Shown piece by piece: positions 19,608 to 27,334 of a stretch of DNA of 64,000 nt. Under the pieces are notes generated by a model. It was not told the DNA's origin, ran no database searches, and saw only the letters and a program-made list of their open reading frames with translations. Positions within the stretch are counted from its first letter, which is position 1. Every line of letters begins with the position of its first letter. This DNA is from Pseudonocardia broussonetiae (lineage in GTDB: Bacteria > Actinomycetota > Actinomycetes > Mycobacteriales > Pseudonocardiaceae): contig NZ_CP053564.1 in NCBI RefSeq assembly GCF_013155125.1, positions 1,309,501-1,373,500 of the forward strand, read 5' to 3'. The position numbers and the translations under genes were made by a program.

Positions 19608-19730
19608 CGGAGCCTCCCTACGATCTGTTTCAGACCATACTGATCGGAGGATCGAGGGACAAGGCCGACCGTACGATCCGGAGCATCGGCGAAGATAGAG
19701 TGGCCTCGACACGGCACGTGGGGAGCACCG

Positions 19731-20297
19731 ATGGATGAGGTCCGGCTGTCCTCGACGTCGTACGTGGTCCTCGGGATGATCGCGCTGCGCGGGCCCTCCA
19801 CCCCCTACGACCTCAAGCGCGCCGTCGGGCACTCGGTCGGCTACTTCTGGCACTTCCCGCACGCGCAGCTCTACTCCGAGCCCGACCGGCTGGCCGAGCT
19901 CGGCCTGCTCGAGCTCGCGGTCGAGGACGGCGGCCGGCGCCGCAAGACCTACTCCCTCACCGGGGCCGGCCGTGCGGCACTGCGCGACTGGCTCGCCGCT
20001 CCCACCGACGTGCACTTCCAGATGCGCGACATCGCCGAGCTCAAGCTGTTCTTCAACGAGGCGGGCGATCCCGAGAACGTGGCGGCCCTCGCCCGCGAGC
20101 AGATCAAGCAGCACCGGGACCGCATCGCCGAGTACGAGAACATGCAGGCCCGCTTCGGTGCCGACCCCCGAGCGGAACCGCGCATGATCACCCTCGAGCT
20201 GGGGCTCGAGATGGAGCACGCGGCGCTGCGGTTCTGGACCGCACTGGCCGAGGACGACCTCGACAGCCTGCGCGCGGCCCGCCGCCCACCCGCGTGA
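19731..20297 (+). CDS. PadR-family regulator
   Basis: 188 residues: a winged helix starting STSYVVLGMIALRGPSTPYDLKRAV, with recognition region FPHAQLYSEPDRLAELGLLE and wing RRKTYSLTGAGRAALRDWL; the C-terminal half is the Vir_act_alpha_C helical dimerisation domain. It is divergent from the ligase-hydroxylase operon over 123 bases, which contain CTACGATCTG (about 19618) and GTACGATCCG (19671) as a possible repeated half-site. It likely responds to the acid or its CoA ester. Confidence 0.88.
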   Translation: MDEVRLSSTSYVVLGMIALRGPSTPYDLKRAVGHSVGYFWHFPHAQLYSEPDRLAELGLLELAVEDGGRRRKTYSLTGAGRAALRDWLAAPTDVHFQMRDIAELKLFFNEAGDPENVAALAREQIKQHRDRIAEYENMQARFGADPRAEPRMITLELGLEMEHAALRFWTALAEDDLDSLRAARRPPA

Positions 20298-20372
20298 ACC
20301 GCCCGGGCCTCCCTGCGGCGGCGTTCCCGCGACGCCGTGGGTCAGGGGCCGCTGCGACGGGTAGTCGCGCAC

Positions 20373-20774
20373 ATGATCCTGGACCAGGTCCTGCCCGAGG
20401 AGCTGCTGCGCGGCGTCGTCGACGTGCTGGTGCGCGGCGTCGAGGCGGCCGGCGCGCTGGTGATCTTCATCGGAGCGGTCTACGCGTTCGTGCAGTTCGT
20501 CCTGGCCGGGATCCGTCGCGACGCCTCGGCGGGCCGCACCTTCGTCGCGATCCGGCTGCGGCTGGGCCGGTTCCTGGCCCTGGGGTTGGAGTTCCAGCTC
20601 GCCGGCGACGTGCTGCGCACCGCGATCGCGCCCACCTTCACCCAGATCGGCCAGCTGGCGGCCATCGCGGCGATCCGGACCGCCCTCAACTACTTCCTGG
20701 CCCGCGAGATCCGGGAGGAGCGCGCCGAGGTCGACGAGGCGCAACAGGAACGGGACGTCAAGGACCGAGCGTGA
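20373..20774 (+). CDS. DUF1622 membrane protein
   Basis: 133 residues from the ATG at 20373 (a GTG at 20337 is possible; neither has a clear ribosome site). Three hydrophobic stretches: GALVIFIGAVYAFVQFVLAG, LGRFLALGLEFQLAGDVL and QLAAIAAIRTALNYFLA, the DUF1622 pattern. The C-terminus is charged and cytoplasmic. Its stop overlaps the next small membrane protein. Function unknown. Confidence 0.78.
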   Translation: MILDQVLPEELLRGVVDVLVRGVEAAGALVIFIGAVYAFVQFVLAGIRRDASAGRTFVAIRLRLGRFLALGLEFQLAGDVLRTAIAPTFTQIGQLAAIAAIRTALNYFLAREIREERAEVDEAQQERDVKDRA

Positions 20775-21040
20775 GCGGCACACGACTGGTGGACGCCGCT
20801 GCGTTCCTCGTCGTCGCTGCGGCGCTGGTGAGCGCCGCGGTCGTGCTGATCAGGACTCGTGATGGGCGTCGGGCGCTGCCGGTGCTGCTCGACCTGCTCA
20901 CCGCGGCCGGGCTGATCCGCCTGGCGGGGCCGCCGTCCTGGCCGGTGCTGGCCACCACGGCGATCGTGATCGTGCTGCGTCGCCTGCTCACCGCGGGGTT
21001 GCGGTCGGCTTCGGCGTCGGCCGTGCGCCCACCCTCCTGA
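20771..21040 (+). CDS. Small two-helix membrane protein
   Basis: 89 residues from the GTG at 20771, which overlaps the DUF1622 stop (GTGA). Two to three hydrophobic segments: AAAFLVVAAALVSAAVVLI, and LPVLLDLLTAAGLIRL with PVLATTAIVIVLRRLL. No motif recognised. Coupling to DUF1622 suggests the two work together in the membrane. Confidence 0.65.
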   Translation: MSGTRLVDAAAFLVVAAALVSAAVVLIRTRDGRRALPVLLDLLTAAGLIRLAGPPSWPVLATTAIVIVLRRLLTAGLRSASASAVRPPS

Positions 21041-21080
21041 GTCACCAGCACCTGGCACGGCAGGTGGTGCAGCGCGTCGA

Positions 21081-21578
21081 CTACTCGCCGGGGGACGTGC
21101 CGCCGTCCGGCGCCACCAGGGCCGGGTGCGTCTGCGGTGAGCGTCCGGGCTTCCAGCTCGCCCAGCGCTCCGCGATCCGGCCACCGGCGAAGCGGAAGAT
21201 CACGATGGCGGCGAGCTCGACCGGCCGGCCCGTGGCCGGGCGTCCGAGCATCGGCCCGGTGTGGATGCCGCGCAGCGTCCATCGGACCACGACCCGGTCC
21301 GCCACGGCGACCAGGTCGTCGACGGTGAACCGCAGGTCGGAGTGGGCGGTGTGCATCGTGGACACCACGTACGCGGCGCCGTCGCGCCCGGGCGGCTGCC
21401 CGGGTAGCGGATCGTGGTCGACCCAGTCCGGTGTGAACAGTCCGCGCACGGTGTCGGCGTCGCCGGCCGGGATCACCTCCTGGAAGATCCGCCGGACCAG
21501 CTCGGCGTTGGCGGTGGCTCCGGCCATCACGGCTGCCGCCTCGGGTGTCGCGTCGGGTGCGGGCGTCGAGATCGTCAT
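21081..21578 (-). CDS. SnoaL-like polyketide-cyclase-fold (ester cyclase) protein
   Basis: 165 residues of the NTF2-like fold: NAELVRRIFQEVIPAGD, FTPDWVDHDPLPGQPPGRDG, then DLVAVADRVVVRWTLRGIH and IFRFAGGRIAERWASWKPG. This is the SnoaL-like 'ester cyclase' group, whose Asp/His pair lies in the WVDHDP region. Last gene of a cupin-NmrA-SnoaL operon, with its ATG overlapping the NmrA stop. Substrate unknown. Confidence 0.8.
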   Translation of the reverse strand: MTISTPAPDATPEAAAVMAGATANAELVRRIFQEVIPAGDADTVRGLFTPDWVDHDPLPGQPPGRDGAAYVVSTMHTAHSDLRFTVDDLVAVADRVVVRWTLRGIHTGPMLGRPATGRPVELAAIVIFRFAGGRIAERWASWKPGRSPQTHPALVAPDGGTSPGE

Positions 21579-22465
21579 CGGTTGCCCGCGGCGACCGCCG
21601 AGCCGAACAGGTGCGCTCGGTCCCGGACGAACTCGGCGACGCGGCGCGGCTCCTGTCCGGTCAGCACCCGGACCGTGTCCGTGGTCGTCGCGCCGGCGCC
21701 CTGCCTGAGCCGGCCCCAGAGGATGATCAGCTGGTCGGCGAACCAGTCCGGCGTCGCGGCCGCGGCCATCGCCGCACGGGCAGCGGCGTCGGGGACCTCG
21801 ACGTACTCGACCGGTCGACCGGTCGCCGAGGCGATCTGTGCGGCGACGTCCTGGTAGGTCAGGGCCTCCGGGCCGGTGAGCGTGTAGGCGCGTCCGGCGT
21901 GTCCGTCCTCGGTGAGCACCACCGCCGCGGTGGCCGCGACGTCGCGTGGGTCGATCAACGAGATCCGGGCGTCCCCGGCCGGCGCGAACAGCCGCCCCGT
22001 CTGCCCGATGGTCTCGGCGGCGGCGAGCAGGTTCGTCATGTACATCGAGGGGTGCAGCACGACCGCCGGCAGCCCCGACGACCGCAGGTGCTGCTCGATC
22101 CGGGCGTGTGCCACCCAGAACGCCAGTGGCGAGTCGGCACCGGCGCCGATGGCCCCGATCTTCACCACCAGCCCGACCCCGGCTGCAGCCGCGGCGTCGA
22201 TGACGGTGACCTCGCGTCGGACCTGCTCGGGGTCGTTGGGAGTGCACAGCAGCACCCGCTGCACCCCGCGCAGGGCGGCCCGCACCGAGCTCGGATCGGC
22301 CAGGTCGCCGGTGGCGAGCTCGACGTCGTCACCGAGCACGGCCCGAGCGCGTGCTCGGTCGCGGACGAACGCCCGCGTGGCCACTCCGCGCCGGCGCAGG
22401 TCGCGGAGCACGGCCGAGCCGATGGTGCCGGTCGCGCCGACCACCAGGACGGTGCTCGCGGTCAT
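21575..22465 (-). CDS. NmrA-like NAD(P)-binding (atypical SDR) protein
   Basis: 296 residues with the Rossmann motif VLVVGATGTIGSAVLRDL, then VRDRARARAVLGDDVELATGDL and a LHPSMYMTNLL core typical of the NmrA/SDR_a5 group. The catalytic Tyr-x3-Lys of classical SDRs is not evident, as in NmrA-type redox sensors or quinone reductases. Overlaps both neighbours (ATGA), so it is translationally coupled inside the operon controlled by the divergent MarR. Confidence 0.83.
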   Translation of the reverse strand: MTASTVLVVGATGTIGSAVLRDLRRRGVATRAFVRDRARARAVLGDDVELATGDLADPSSVRAALRGVQRVLLCTPNDPEQVRREVTVIDAAAAAGVGLVVKIGAIGAGADSPLAFWVAHARIEQHLRSSGLPAVVLHPSMYMTNLLAAAETIGQTGRLFAPAGDARISLIDPRDVAATAAVVLTEDGHAGRAYTLTGPEALTYQDVAAQIASATGRPVEYVEVPDAAARAAMAAAATPDWFADQLIILWGRLRQGAGATTTDTVRVLTGQEPRRVAEFVRDRAHLFGSAVAAGNR

Positions 22466-23004
22466 CGGGGACCCCGCTCGGCGAGACCGGCTGCCGACGA
22501 GCCGGACCCGGCCGCCACGGTGGCCGGGATCGGCCCCAGCAGCTCGATGCCGTTGCGGGCGGCGATGTCGAGGACCTGGTCCATGCTCGGCTCGCCCTGC
22601 GCGGCCAACGCGGCCCCGGCCCGCACGAAGCCCTCGAACGCGGTCCCCGGGGCGTGCACGCAGAACGCCACCGCCTCGGCGTCGGACTCGTTGCGGAAGG
22701 TGTGGGGGACGCCTCCGGCCAGCGGCACGACGTCGCCCGGACCGGCGGTGACGCGCTGCACAGCGGTCCAGCCGCCGTCGGGTCCCAGCTCACCGGTGTA
22801 CACCGTGAACTCGCCCCGCTGCACGAAGTAGACCTCGGCGGGCTCGTGGCGGTGCATCACCGGCGGGCCTCCGCCCGGGGGCATCCGGAGCTCGATGGCG
22901 AACAGGGCGCCGCCCGACTGCGCGCTCGACATGAGCACGGTGACGTCGTCGGTACCCAGGCGCAGGCACTCACATGTGGCATAGTCGACAGGTAGCTTGT
23001 CCAT
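22462..23004 (-). CDS. Cupin-domain protein
   Basis: 180 residues with one cupin barrel: PVMHRHEPAEVYFVQRGEF supplies the metal-binding His/Glu set, and GDVVPLAGGVPHTFRNES is the second motif with its His. A C-terminal helical tail follows. First gene of a three-gene operon. The ATG at 23002-23004 sits where transcription should begin given the promoter upstream; a start at the Met near 22932 would also leave the cupin intact. Confidence 0.82.
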   Translation of the reverse strand: MDKLPVDYATCECLRLGTDDVTVLMSSAQSGGALFAIELRMPPGGGPPVMHRHEPAEVYFVQRGEFTVYTGELGPDGGWTAVQRVTAGPGDVVPLAGGVPHTFRNESDAEAVAFCVHAPGTAFEGFVRAGAALAAQGEPSMDQVLDIAARNGIELLGPIPATVAAGSGSSAAGLAERGPR

Positions 23005-23039
23005 GTGCCTATTTAGACAGGAAGCATGTCGAATGTCAA
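22987..23039 (-). promoter_or_regulatory. Cupin-operon promoter with two MarR-type operator copies
   Basis: On the minus strand a consensus -35 TTGACA (23034-23039) and -10 TAAATA (23010-23015) are 18 bases apart. Two near-identical 15-base dyads follow the pattern GACAGGWAGCWTGTC: one at 23016-23030, exactly between -35 and -10, and one at 22987-23001, at the predicted start of transcription and first cupin codons. Transcription would begin at or next to the cupin ATG, so the mRNA may be leaderless. Binding by the adjacent MarR is inferred. Confidence 0.7.
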
Positions 23040-23494
23040 GGCCTCGACCTCGCACCACCACCGGCAGCGAACGGCCGGCCAACCTGGCCGTGTCGATGCG
23101 GGAGGCGTTCATCGCGATGAACGACCTCGTCCTCGCCCGGCTCGCCGAGCGGGGGCACGGAGACGTGCGCGCCGCGCACGCCGCGGTGTTCCAGTACCTC
23201 GACGACACGGGGACGACGGTCAGCACGCTCGCCGAGCGGGCCCAGATCACCAAGCAGGCCATGGCCGAGCTGGTGCACCACCTCGAAGCCCGCGGTTACC
23301 TGCTCCGCACGCCCGACCCGCACGACCGCCGCGCCAAGCTCGTCCGTCCCACCGAGCGCGGGCAGGAGGTCGTCGCCATCGCCCAGTCCCTCGTGCCCCA
23401 GCTCGAAGAGCGGATCACGAGCGTCCTCGGCGCCGATCGGGTCGAGGCGCTCCGTTCCGACCTCGAGACGATCCGCAGGATCGCCCGGTCCTGA
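23033..23494 (+). CDS. MarR-family regulator
   Basis: 153 residues with the MarR winged helix: AAVFQYLDDTGTTVSTLAE, ITKQAMAELVHHLEARGYL and the wing DPHDRRAKLVRPTERGQEVV. The ATG at 23033 follows AGGAAG with eight-base spacing. It is divergent from the cupin operon with only 28 bases between the starts, and its promoter must overlap the cupin coding start. The paired dyads in this gap fit autoregulation plus operon control. Confidence 0.88.
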   Translation: MSRPRPRTTTGSERPANLAVSMREAFIAMNDLVLARLAERGHGDVRAAHAAVFQYLDDTGTTVSTLAERAQITKQAMAELVHHLEARGYLLRTPDPHDRRAKLVRPTERGQEVVAIAQSLVPQLEERITSVLGADRVEALRSDLETIRRIARS

Positions 23495-23526
23495 CGTCGG
23501 CCAACGACCTGCCCGAACGTGGGACT

Positions 23527-23810
23527 CAGTGCCGGACGCGTCGAAGCGCGAGAAGGCCTTTCGCGGAGAAGTCGGCCGAGCGCGCCCATCCCACGATCTC
23601 CTGTTCCTCAGCCCGGATCTCGTCGGCGACAGCGGCGAGGCGCCTCGCGTGCTCCCTCGGGATCCGGAGAACTCCGTGCTGGTCGCCGTGGACGAGGTCG
23701 CCCGGAGCCACCTGGAGCCCCGCGACCTGGACGGGTGCGCCGATCGATGTCAGGCGCATGTGGGCGCGCGGCACGCAGAGCCCGGCGGCAAGGACGCTCA
23801 TCCCGAGCGT
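23527..23810 (-). pseudogene. RraA-like protein remnant (C-terminal part)
   Basis: The minus frame from about 23810 down to the stop at 23527 reads as the C-terminal part of an RraA/demethylmenaquinone-methyltransferase-like protein: VPRAHMRLTSIGAPVQVAG, LQVAPGDLVHGDQHGVLRIP and EEIRAEEQEIVGWARS-like tail. Full members are about twice this long and carry a GD...RD catalytic stretch that is not found upstream. The open frame runs further to 23936 but loses resemblance, and that part overlaps a better plus-strand reading. I therefore call it truncated. Confidence 0.55.
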
Positions 23811-23966
23811 CGTGAGCTCCTGCACCAGGTCGGCACCCCGAACCGGGTCTCGGTGCACGCCGGCATGCCACACAGCTTCATGCTGCTCGCGGGCGTGCTC
23901 GACGACGGCGACCACGCCCTCACCACATTCGCCCACGGCCTGGCGGAGCTCCTGAGCTCGGGCTGA
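23800..23966 (+). pseudogene. Alpha/beta hydrolase C-terminal remnant
   Basis: The plus frame ending at TGA 23964-23966 reads RVSVHAGMPHSFMLLAGVLD, then DGDHALTTFAHGLAELL. That is the usual end of an alpha/beta-hydrolase-3/steroid-esterase-like protein, with the catalytic His in GMPHSF. Nothing upstream in that frame resembles the catalytic domain. It abuts the oppositely oriented RraA remnant, so two broken genes appear joined here. Resemblance is from memory of the family. Confidence 0.45.
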
Positions 23967-24037
23967 GCCGTGGTGGGCGGCGATCTCGGCCCGCCCGCCA
24001 CAGTCGGCGCTAGATCAACCAGCCGAGCCCGGAAATG

Positions 24038-24074
24038 CTCCAGCCCTGACCGTTCGTGCTGGTCAGGGCTGGAG
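24038..24074. terminator. Hairpin before tRNA fragment copy 1
   Basis: A perfect 14-base-pair stem (24038-24051 with 24061-24074) with loop GTTCGTGCT. It lies seven bases beyond the 3' end of the minus-strand tRNA fragment, the position of a tRNA terminator. The outer pairs differ from copies 2 and 4 by compensating changes, so pairing is conserved while sequence is not. Confidence 0.75.
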
Positions 24075-24080
24075 TCTCGC

Positions 24081-24127
24081 TGGTGCGCCCGAAGGGATTC
24101 GAACCCCTGACCTCCTGATCCGTAGTC
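24081..24127 (-). repeat. att copy 1: 3' fragment of tRNA-Arg(ACG)
   Basis: On the minus strand these 47 bases run from the anticodon loop (CTACGGA, anticodon ACG) through the 3' anticodon stem, variable loop, T-loop (GGTTCGAATCC) and acceptor strand to CCA. The D-arm and 5' acceptor strand are missing, so it is not a functional tRNA. It is the identity block left where an integrative element recombined into a tRNA-Arg gene. It marks the left edge of the island region. Confidence 0.85.
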
Positions 24128-24213
24128 GGCACGCTGATGCCCACATGCCCGGCGACATGGCACATCACCGGCACTGCAGGCGGCGGATCGGACAACAGAG
24201 GCACCGGTCGACC

Positions 24214-24246
24214 GCAGTTCGTGGCCAGAACCGTGGCCAGAGATCA
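24214..24246. repeat. Arm-type repeat next to att copy 1
   Basis: A 33-base stretch of the form CAGTTCGTGGCCAGA plus a second GTGGCCAGAGATCA half. The same double-GTGG motif recurs at 25092, 33034 and 36685, each beyond a tRNA fragment; a single half (GTGGCCAGAGATC) is at about 24881. Spacing from the tRNA core suggests integrase arm-binding sites. Function inferred. Confidence 0.55.
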
Positions 24247-24248
24247 CC

Positions 24249-24593
24249 TCAGCCCGCGGCGTCGGTGGATGACCATCGCCTCCGGGCTCAGCTCGACGAA
24301 GTCGGCCTCGCCGAGCGCATCGACCACCGCGTCAAGGTTTGCCTCGAAGAGCGCCAGCAGTGCCACGTTCGTGATGTTGCCGGTCGCGACGACCCGGACA
24401 GCAGATGCCCGTCCCGAAAGTCGCGGTCCTTGGTGACCACGACACGATCCTCGCCGTCCGCCACCTCCGCGACGCGCACGTCAGTCGTGCGGTTGCCCTC
24501 CGGCATCTCGGACGTGTGTAGGACATCGTGCCCGGCGTCGTTCAGGAACCGGGCGAGCCGGACGGGCAGTTGAGCGTCGACCAGGAACTTCAC
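24249..24593 (-). pseudogene. DUF5615 PIN-like toxin, frameshifted
   Basis: The N-terminal 70 residues are a good DUF5615 PIN-like toxin: MKFLVDAQLPVRLARFLNDA, then RVVVTKDRDFRDGHLLSG. The frame then shifts near 24390; the next frame restores VATGNITNVALLALFEANLD and EADFVELSPEAMVIHRR down to TGA at 24249. A one- or two-base loss in SGSPRR explains it. As read, the catalytic C-terminal acid region is lost. It follows its DUF433 antitoxin with an ATGA overlap. A sequencing error cannot be excluded. Confidence 0.75.
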
Positions 24594-24823
24594 GCCGCGC
24601 CGAGCGGAACCACCCGGCCGCCGCCCGCCGCGAGAGCACCGAACTCCAACGCGGCGAGCAGATCGTCACGCTCAAGGTCCGGGTAGTCCTCGAGCACCTC
24701 GTCGATCGTCATCCCCGACGACAACAGCTCCAGCAGGTTCTCCACCGGGTAGCGCAGCCCCCGCACCGTCGGCTGCCCGTGACAGACCGCAGGGTCAGAG
24801 GTGATGCGCTGCAGTCGCGACAT
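24590..24823 (-). CDS. DUF433 antitoxin
   Basis: 77 residues matching DUF433 (VapB-like): RITSDPAVCHGQPTVRGLRY, then LLELLSSGMTIDEVLEDYPD and LERDDLLAALEFGA. The family binds DNA and neutralises DUF5615 toxins. Its stop overlaps the toxin start. The antitoxin looks intact although the toxin is frameshifted, so it may be an orphan. A degraded second copy lies at 31190-31519. Confidence 0.85.
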   Translation of the reverse strand: MSRLQRITSDPAVCHGQPTVRGLRYPVENLLELLSSGMTIDEVLEDYPDLERDDLLAALEFGALAAGGGRVVPLGAA

Positions 24824-24915
24824 GGCTGAACGGTACCGCTCGCGATGACAGCGACGCCACCAAGAGACGGCGCGACGACTGTGGCCAGAGATCCACCAGC
24901 TCGACTCCGAAAAGA

Positions 24916-24950
24916 TCTATCCCTGACCGTTCGTGCTGGTCAGGGATAGA
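24916..24950. terminator. Hairpin before tRNA fragment copy 2
   Basis: A perfect 13-base-pair stem (24916-24928 with 24938-24950) with loop GTTCGTGCT, identical to the loop of copy 1. The lower five pairs differ from copy 1 but still pair. It sits seven bases from the tRNA fragment. Confidence 0.75.
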
Positions 24951-24957
24951 GTCTCGC

Positions 24958-25004
24958 TGGTGCGCCCGAAGGGATTCGAACCCCTAACCTTCTGATCCGT
25001 AGTC
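24958..25004 (-). repeat. att copy 2: 3' fragment of tRNA-Arg(ACG)
   Basis: A 47-base minus-strand fragment nearly identical to copy 1 (differences only around the anticodon-stem/variable-loop boundary), ending in CCA. Similarity continues a few bases past the tRNA part (CGGCACGCTG). It separates the small toxin-antitoxin segment from the sulfur segment. Confidence 0.85.
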
Positions 25005-25091
25005 GGCACGCTGCCACCCACATGACTGGCAACCAGCAAGACGAACGGCCCTGCTGGCGCCGGATCGTGCATCTTGGGCACCCGCTGTCCG

Positions 25092-25124
25092 CAGTTCGTG
25101 GATCAGCTCGTGGATCGAGATCAA
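25092..25124. repeat. Arm-type repeat next to att copy 2
   Basis: The double motif CAGTTCGTGGATCAG / CTCGTGGATCGAGATCAA matches the pattern beside the other attachment copies, and is closest to that at 33034. The 208-base stretch 25005-25212 holds only this repeat and no gene. Confidence 0.5.
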
Positions 25125-25212
25125 TTCGGCTCGGGCGGCCGCTCGCTACCTCGGCGATGGTGGGCCCAGCACCGAGGCATCCGGTGCTGGGCGTCGGGTG
25201 GCGCTGAGAGGT

Positions 25213-25803
25213 TCAGGCTGCCTTCCGGACGGTGGGAAGCTGCGCGAGTACCTCGGCTGGCGTGCGGTCGCGCGGCCCGCGGTTGTAGGGGAGCGCGGAC
25301 AGGACCCGCGCCATCGTGCAGGTGTCAGTCAGCGCGGAGACGGTGAGCCCAGCGCCGATCCCCGCGGCGAGGAGACGTGCCTTCGGAGCCCGCAGACCCG
25401 CGGCGAGTCCGGTGAGCACGAGCGTCCCGGCGACGAGGCGGACCTGGCGCTCCAGCGCCCAGCGGGCCCGGCCACGGACGACGTCACCACCGACGGCGGA
25501 GTACGCGGCGATACCGCCGAGGAGGATGTGGACGCGTTCGGCTCCGACTCCGGCGAGACGCTGGTGGGCCTGCGCGGCTCGCGTCCCGGACTGGCAGACG
25601 AGGACGACCTGCCGATCGAGCCGCGCTGCGATCTGCTCGGTGTGCTCACCGACCAGTTTCAGCGGCACGTTGTAAGAGCCGCGGATGTGCATGGTCTCGA
25701 ACTCCGCGGGGCCGCGGACGTCGATGACGGTTACCGCGTCGGCCTTGTCGAGCCAGTCCCGGACCGTTCCGGCATCGACGTGGTGGGGGCGGGGGTGGGT
25801 CAC
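25213..25803 (-). CDS. Rhodanese with C-terminal membrane segment (DUF2892)
   Basis: 196 residues. Residues about 5-110 are a rhodanese domain (AVTVIDVRGPAEFETMHIRG; catalytic Cys in VLVCQSGTRAAQAHQRL). The C-terminal half has two hydrophobic stretches (LVAGTLVLTGLAAGL; LLAAGIGAGLTVSALTDTC), as in DUF2892-fused sulfurtransferases. It would carry persulfide sulfur at the membrane. Last gene of the sulfur operon, 61 bases after the multicopper oxidase. Confidence 0.88.
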   Translation of the reverse strand: MTHPRPHHVDAGTVRDWLDKADAVTVIDVRGPAEFETMHIRGSYNVPLKLVGEHTEQIAARLDRQVVLVCQSGTRAAQAHQRLAGVGAERVHILLGGIAAYSAVGGDVVRGRARWALERQVRLVAGTLVLTGLAAGLRAPKARLLAAGIGAGLTVSALTDTCTMARVLSALPYNRGPRDRTPAEVLAQLPTVRKAA

Positions 25804-25864
25804 AGGTAGTCCTTCTCGGTTTGTGGTGCGGTGAGCCGGCTGTAGATCCGGGGACCGGGGTCTG

Positions 25865-27334
25865 TCAGGCGCGGACGTTGACCGTGGCCATCATCCCGGC
25901 GTCCTCGTGGTCGAGGATGTGGCAGTGGTAGACGCTGCGCCCCGAGTAGTTGGTGAACGGGATGCGGAGCCGAACCCAGCCGCGGGCGGGGACGAGGACG
26001 ACGTCCTGCGGTACGCCGACCGGTGGGGTGGCGTCGCTGAGTTCGACTACGGTGAATGGCCATACGTGTAGGTGGAACGGGTGCGCCAGCGGGCCGGGGT
26101 TGGTGATGGTCCATTCCTCGGTGTCGCCCAGAGTGACGTTTTGGTCGTCGCGGTCGGGGTCGAAGATGCGGCCGTCGATGGCGAAGTCCATTCCGCCCAT
26201 GCCCATGCCCATCTGGAAGGCGATCTCTCGCCGCGTGGTCACGGGTCCAACGGCGGGCGTCTCGGCGGGCAGGGCGGTCGGCAGCGGCGGTGCGGTGACC
26301 GGGGCCCCGGCGGTGACCATGGTGGCGAGGATGACCGGCCCGCTGCTCGCGGTGCCGCCCCCCATCATTTCGTCCATGCCGCCGCGGTTGACGGCCTCGG
26401 CTATCAGCGGGTAGCGGCCGGTGCCGGTGGGGCGCACGATCACATCGGCCCGGTTGCCCGGAGCGAGCATCACCCGGTCCGCTGCGATGGGAGCGGGCAG
26501 GAAAGTGCCGTCCTGGGCGACGTGGACGAGTTCGTGCCCGTCGAGCCGGATCGACAGCACCCGGGACACGCAACCGTTGATGACCCGCCAACGCTGCGTC
26601 GCACCGGGGTCGGCGGGGATGGTGGGCTCGTGCTGGCCGTTGACCAGGACTAGCTCGCCCTGGCGGCCCATCGCCCGGTCCATGGCGCCTATCTCGGCGA
26701 GCCGGCCGTCACCGTCGAGCGTGGTGTCGGTGACCAGCAGCACCCGGTCCTCGAGCACCGGCAGGTCGGGGTCCTGCCCGGGCGGGGCGACCAGCAGCGC
26801 ACCGGCGAGCCCGCCGAAGATCTGACCGGCCACCATGCCGTGGTGGTGCGGGTGGTACCAGTAGGTGCCGGCCGGGTGATCGGGTGGGATCCGGAAGAGG
26901 TAGTCGAACGAGGCGCCGGGGTCGACACGTAGGAACGGGTTGTCGCTGTTGGCTTGTGGGGAGACCCGCAGCCCGTGGGTGTGCAGGTTGGTGGGCTCGT
27001 CGAGCTGGTTGGTCAGGCGCACCGCGAGCTCGTCGCCGGGGCGCACCCGTAGCGTCGGCCCGGGTGAGGTGGCGTTGTAGCCCAGCGCGCGGGTGTCGTG
27101 TCCGGCCAGCCGCACCCCCGCTGCGGCGGTGAGCTCGACCTGCAGCCGCCCGTCCGCGCTGTCGAGAACCTTCGGTTGGCGCAGCTCCGCTCCGGTGTCG
27201 GCGGGCTGCAGCCGGCCGCCCGTCCTCACGCCCGCGCCGGTGGCAAACCAGCCCGTCGCGCCGATGGCGAGGCTGGCGGCGCCGAACCCGCCCAGGACGA
27301 TCGCGCGGCGTCGGCTGATCGGTGCCGGGGTCAT
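25865..27334 (-). CDS. Multicopper oxidase, Tat-exported
   Basis: 489 residues. The N-terminus has a twin-arginine signal (ISRRRAIVLGGFGAASLAIGA). All four copper motifs are visible: HTHGLR, WYHPHHHG, HPFHLHVWPF and VYHCHILDHEDAGMM, the last with the type-1 Cys, His and axial Met. A Met-rich GMGMGGMDF stretch is CueO/McoP-like. It oxidises Cu(I) or phenolics outside the membrane with O2. Placed in an operon with sulfur genes, it may protect against copper or oxidise a sulfur species; that role is inference. Its ATG overlaps the SHOCT gene stop. Confidence 0.92.
   Translation of the reverse strand: MTPAPISRRRAIVLGGFGAASLAIGATGWFATGAGVRTGGRLQPADTGAELRQPKVLDSADGRLQVELTAAAGVRLAGHDTRALGYNATSPGPTLRVRPGDELAVRLTNQLDEPTNLHTHGLRVSPQANSDNPFLRVDPGASFDYLFRIPPDHPAGTYWYHPHHHGMVAGQIFGGLAGALLVAPPGQDPDLPVLEDRVLLVTDTTLDGDGRLAEIGAMDRAMGRQGELVLVNGQHEPTIPADPGATQRWRVINGCVSRVLSIRLDGHELVHVAQDGTFLPAPIAADRVMLAPGNRADVIVRPTGTGRYPLIAEAVNRGGMDEMMGGGTASSGPVILATMVTAGAPVTAPPLPTALPAETPAVGPVTTRREIAFQMGMGMGGMDFAIDGRIFDPDRDDQNVTLGDTEEWTITNPGPLAHPFHLHVWPFTVVELSDATPPVGVPQDVVLVPARGWVRLRIPFTNYSGRSVYHCHILDHEDAGMMATVNVRA

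Noticed and set aside
22997-23032. Earlier start for the MarR gene
   Set aside because: It would place 12 extra residues over the operator and the cupin start; the ATG at 23033 has a ribosome site and suits the family.
23811-23936. Extension of the RraA-like frame to a GTG at 23936
   Set aside because: That part has no RraA resemblance, while the opposite strand reads as a hydrolase C-terminus.
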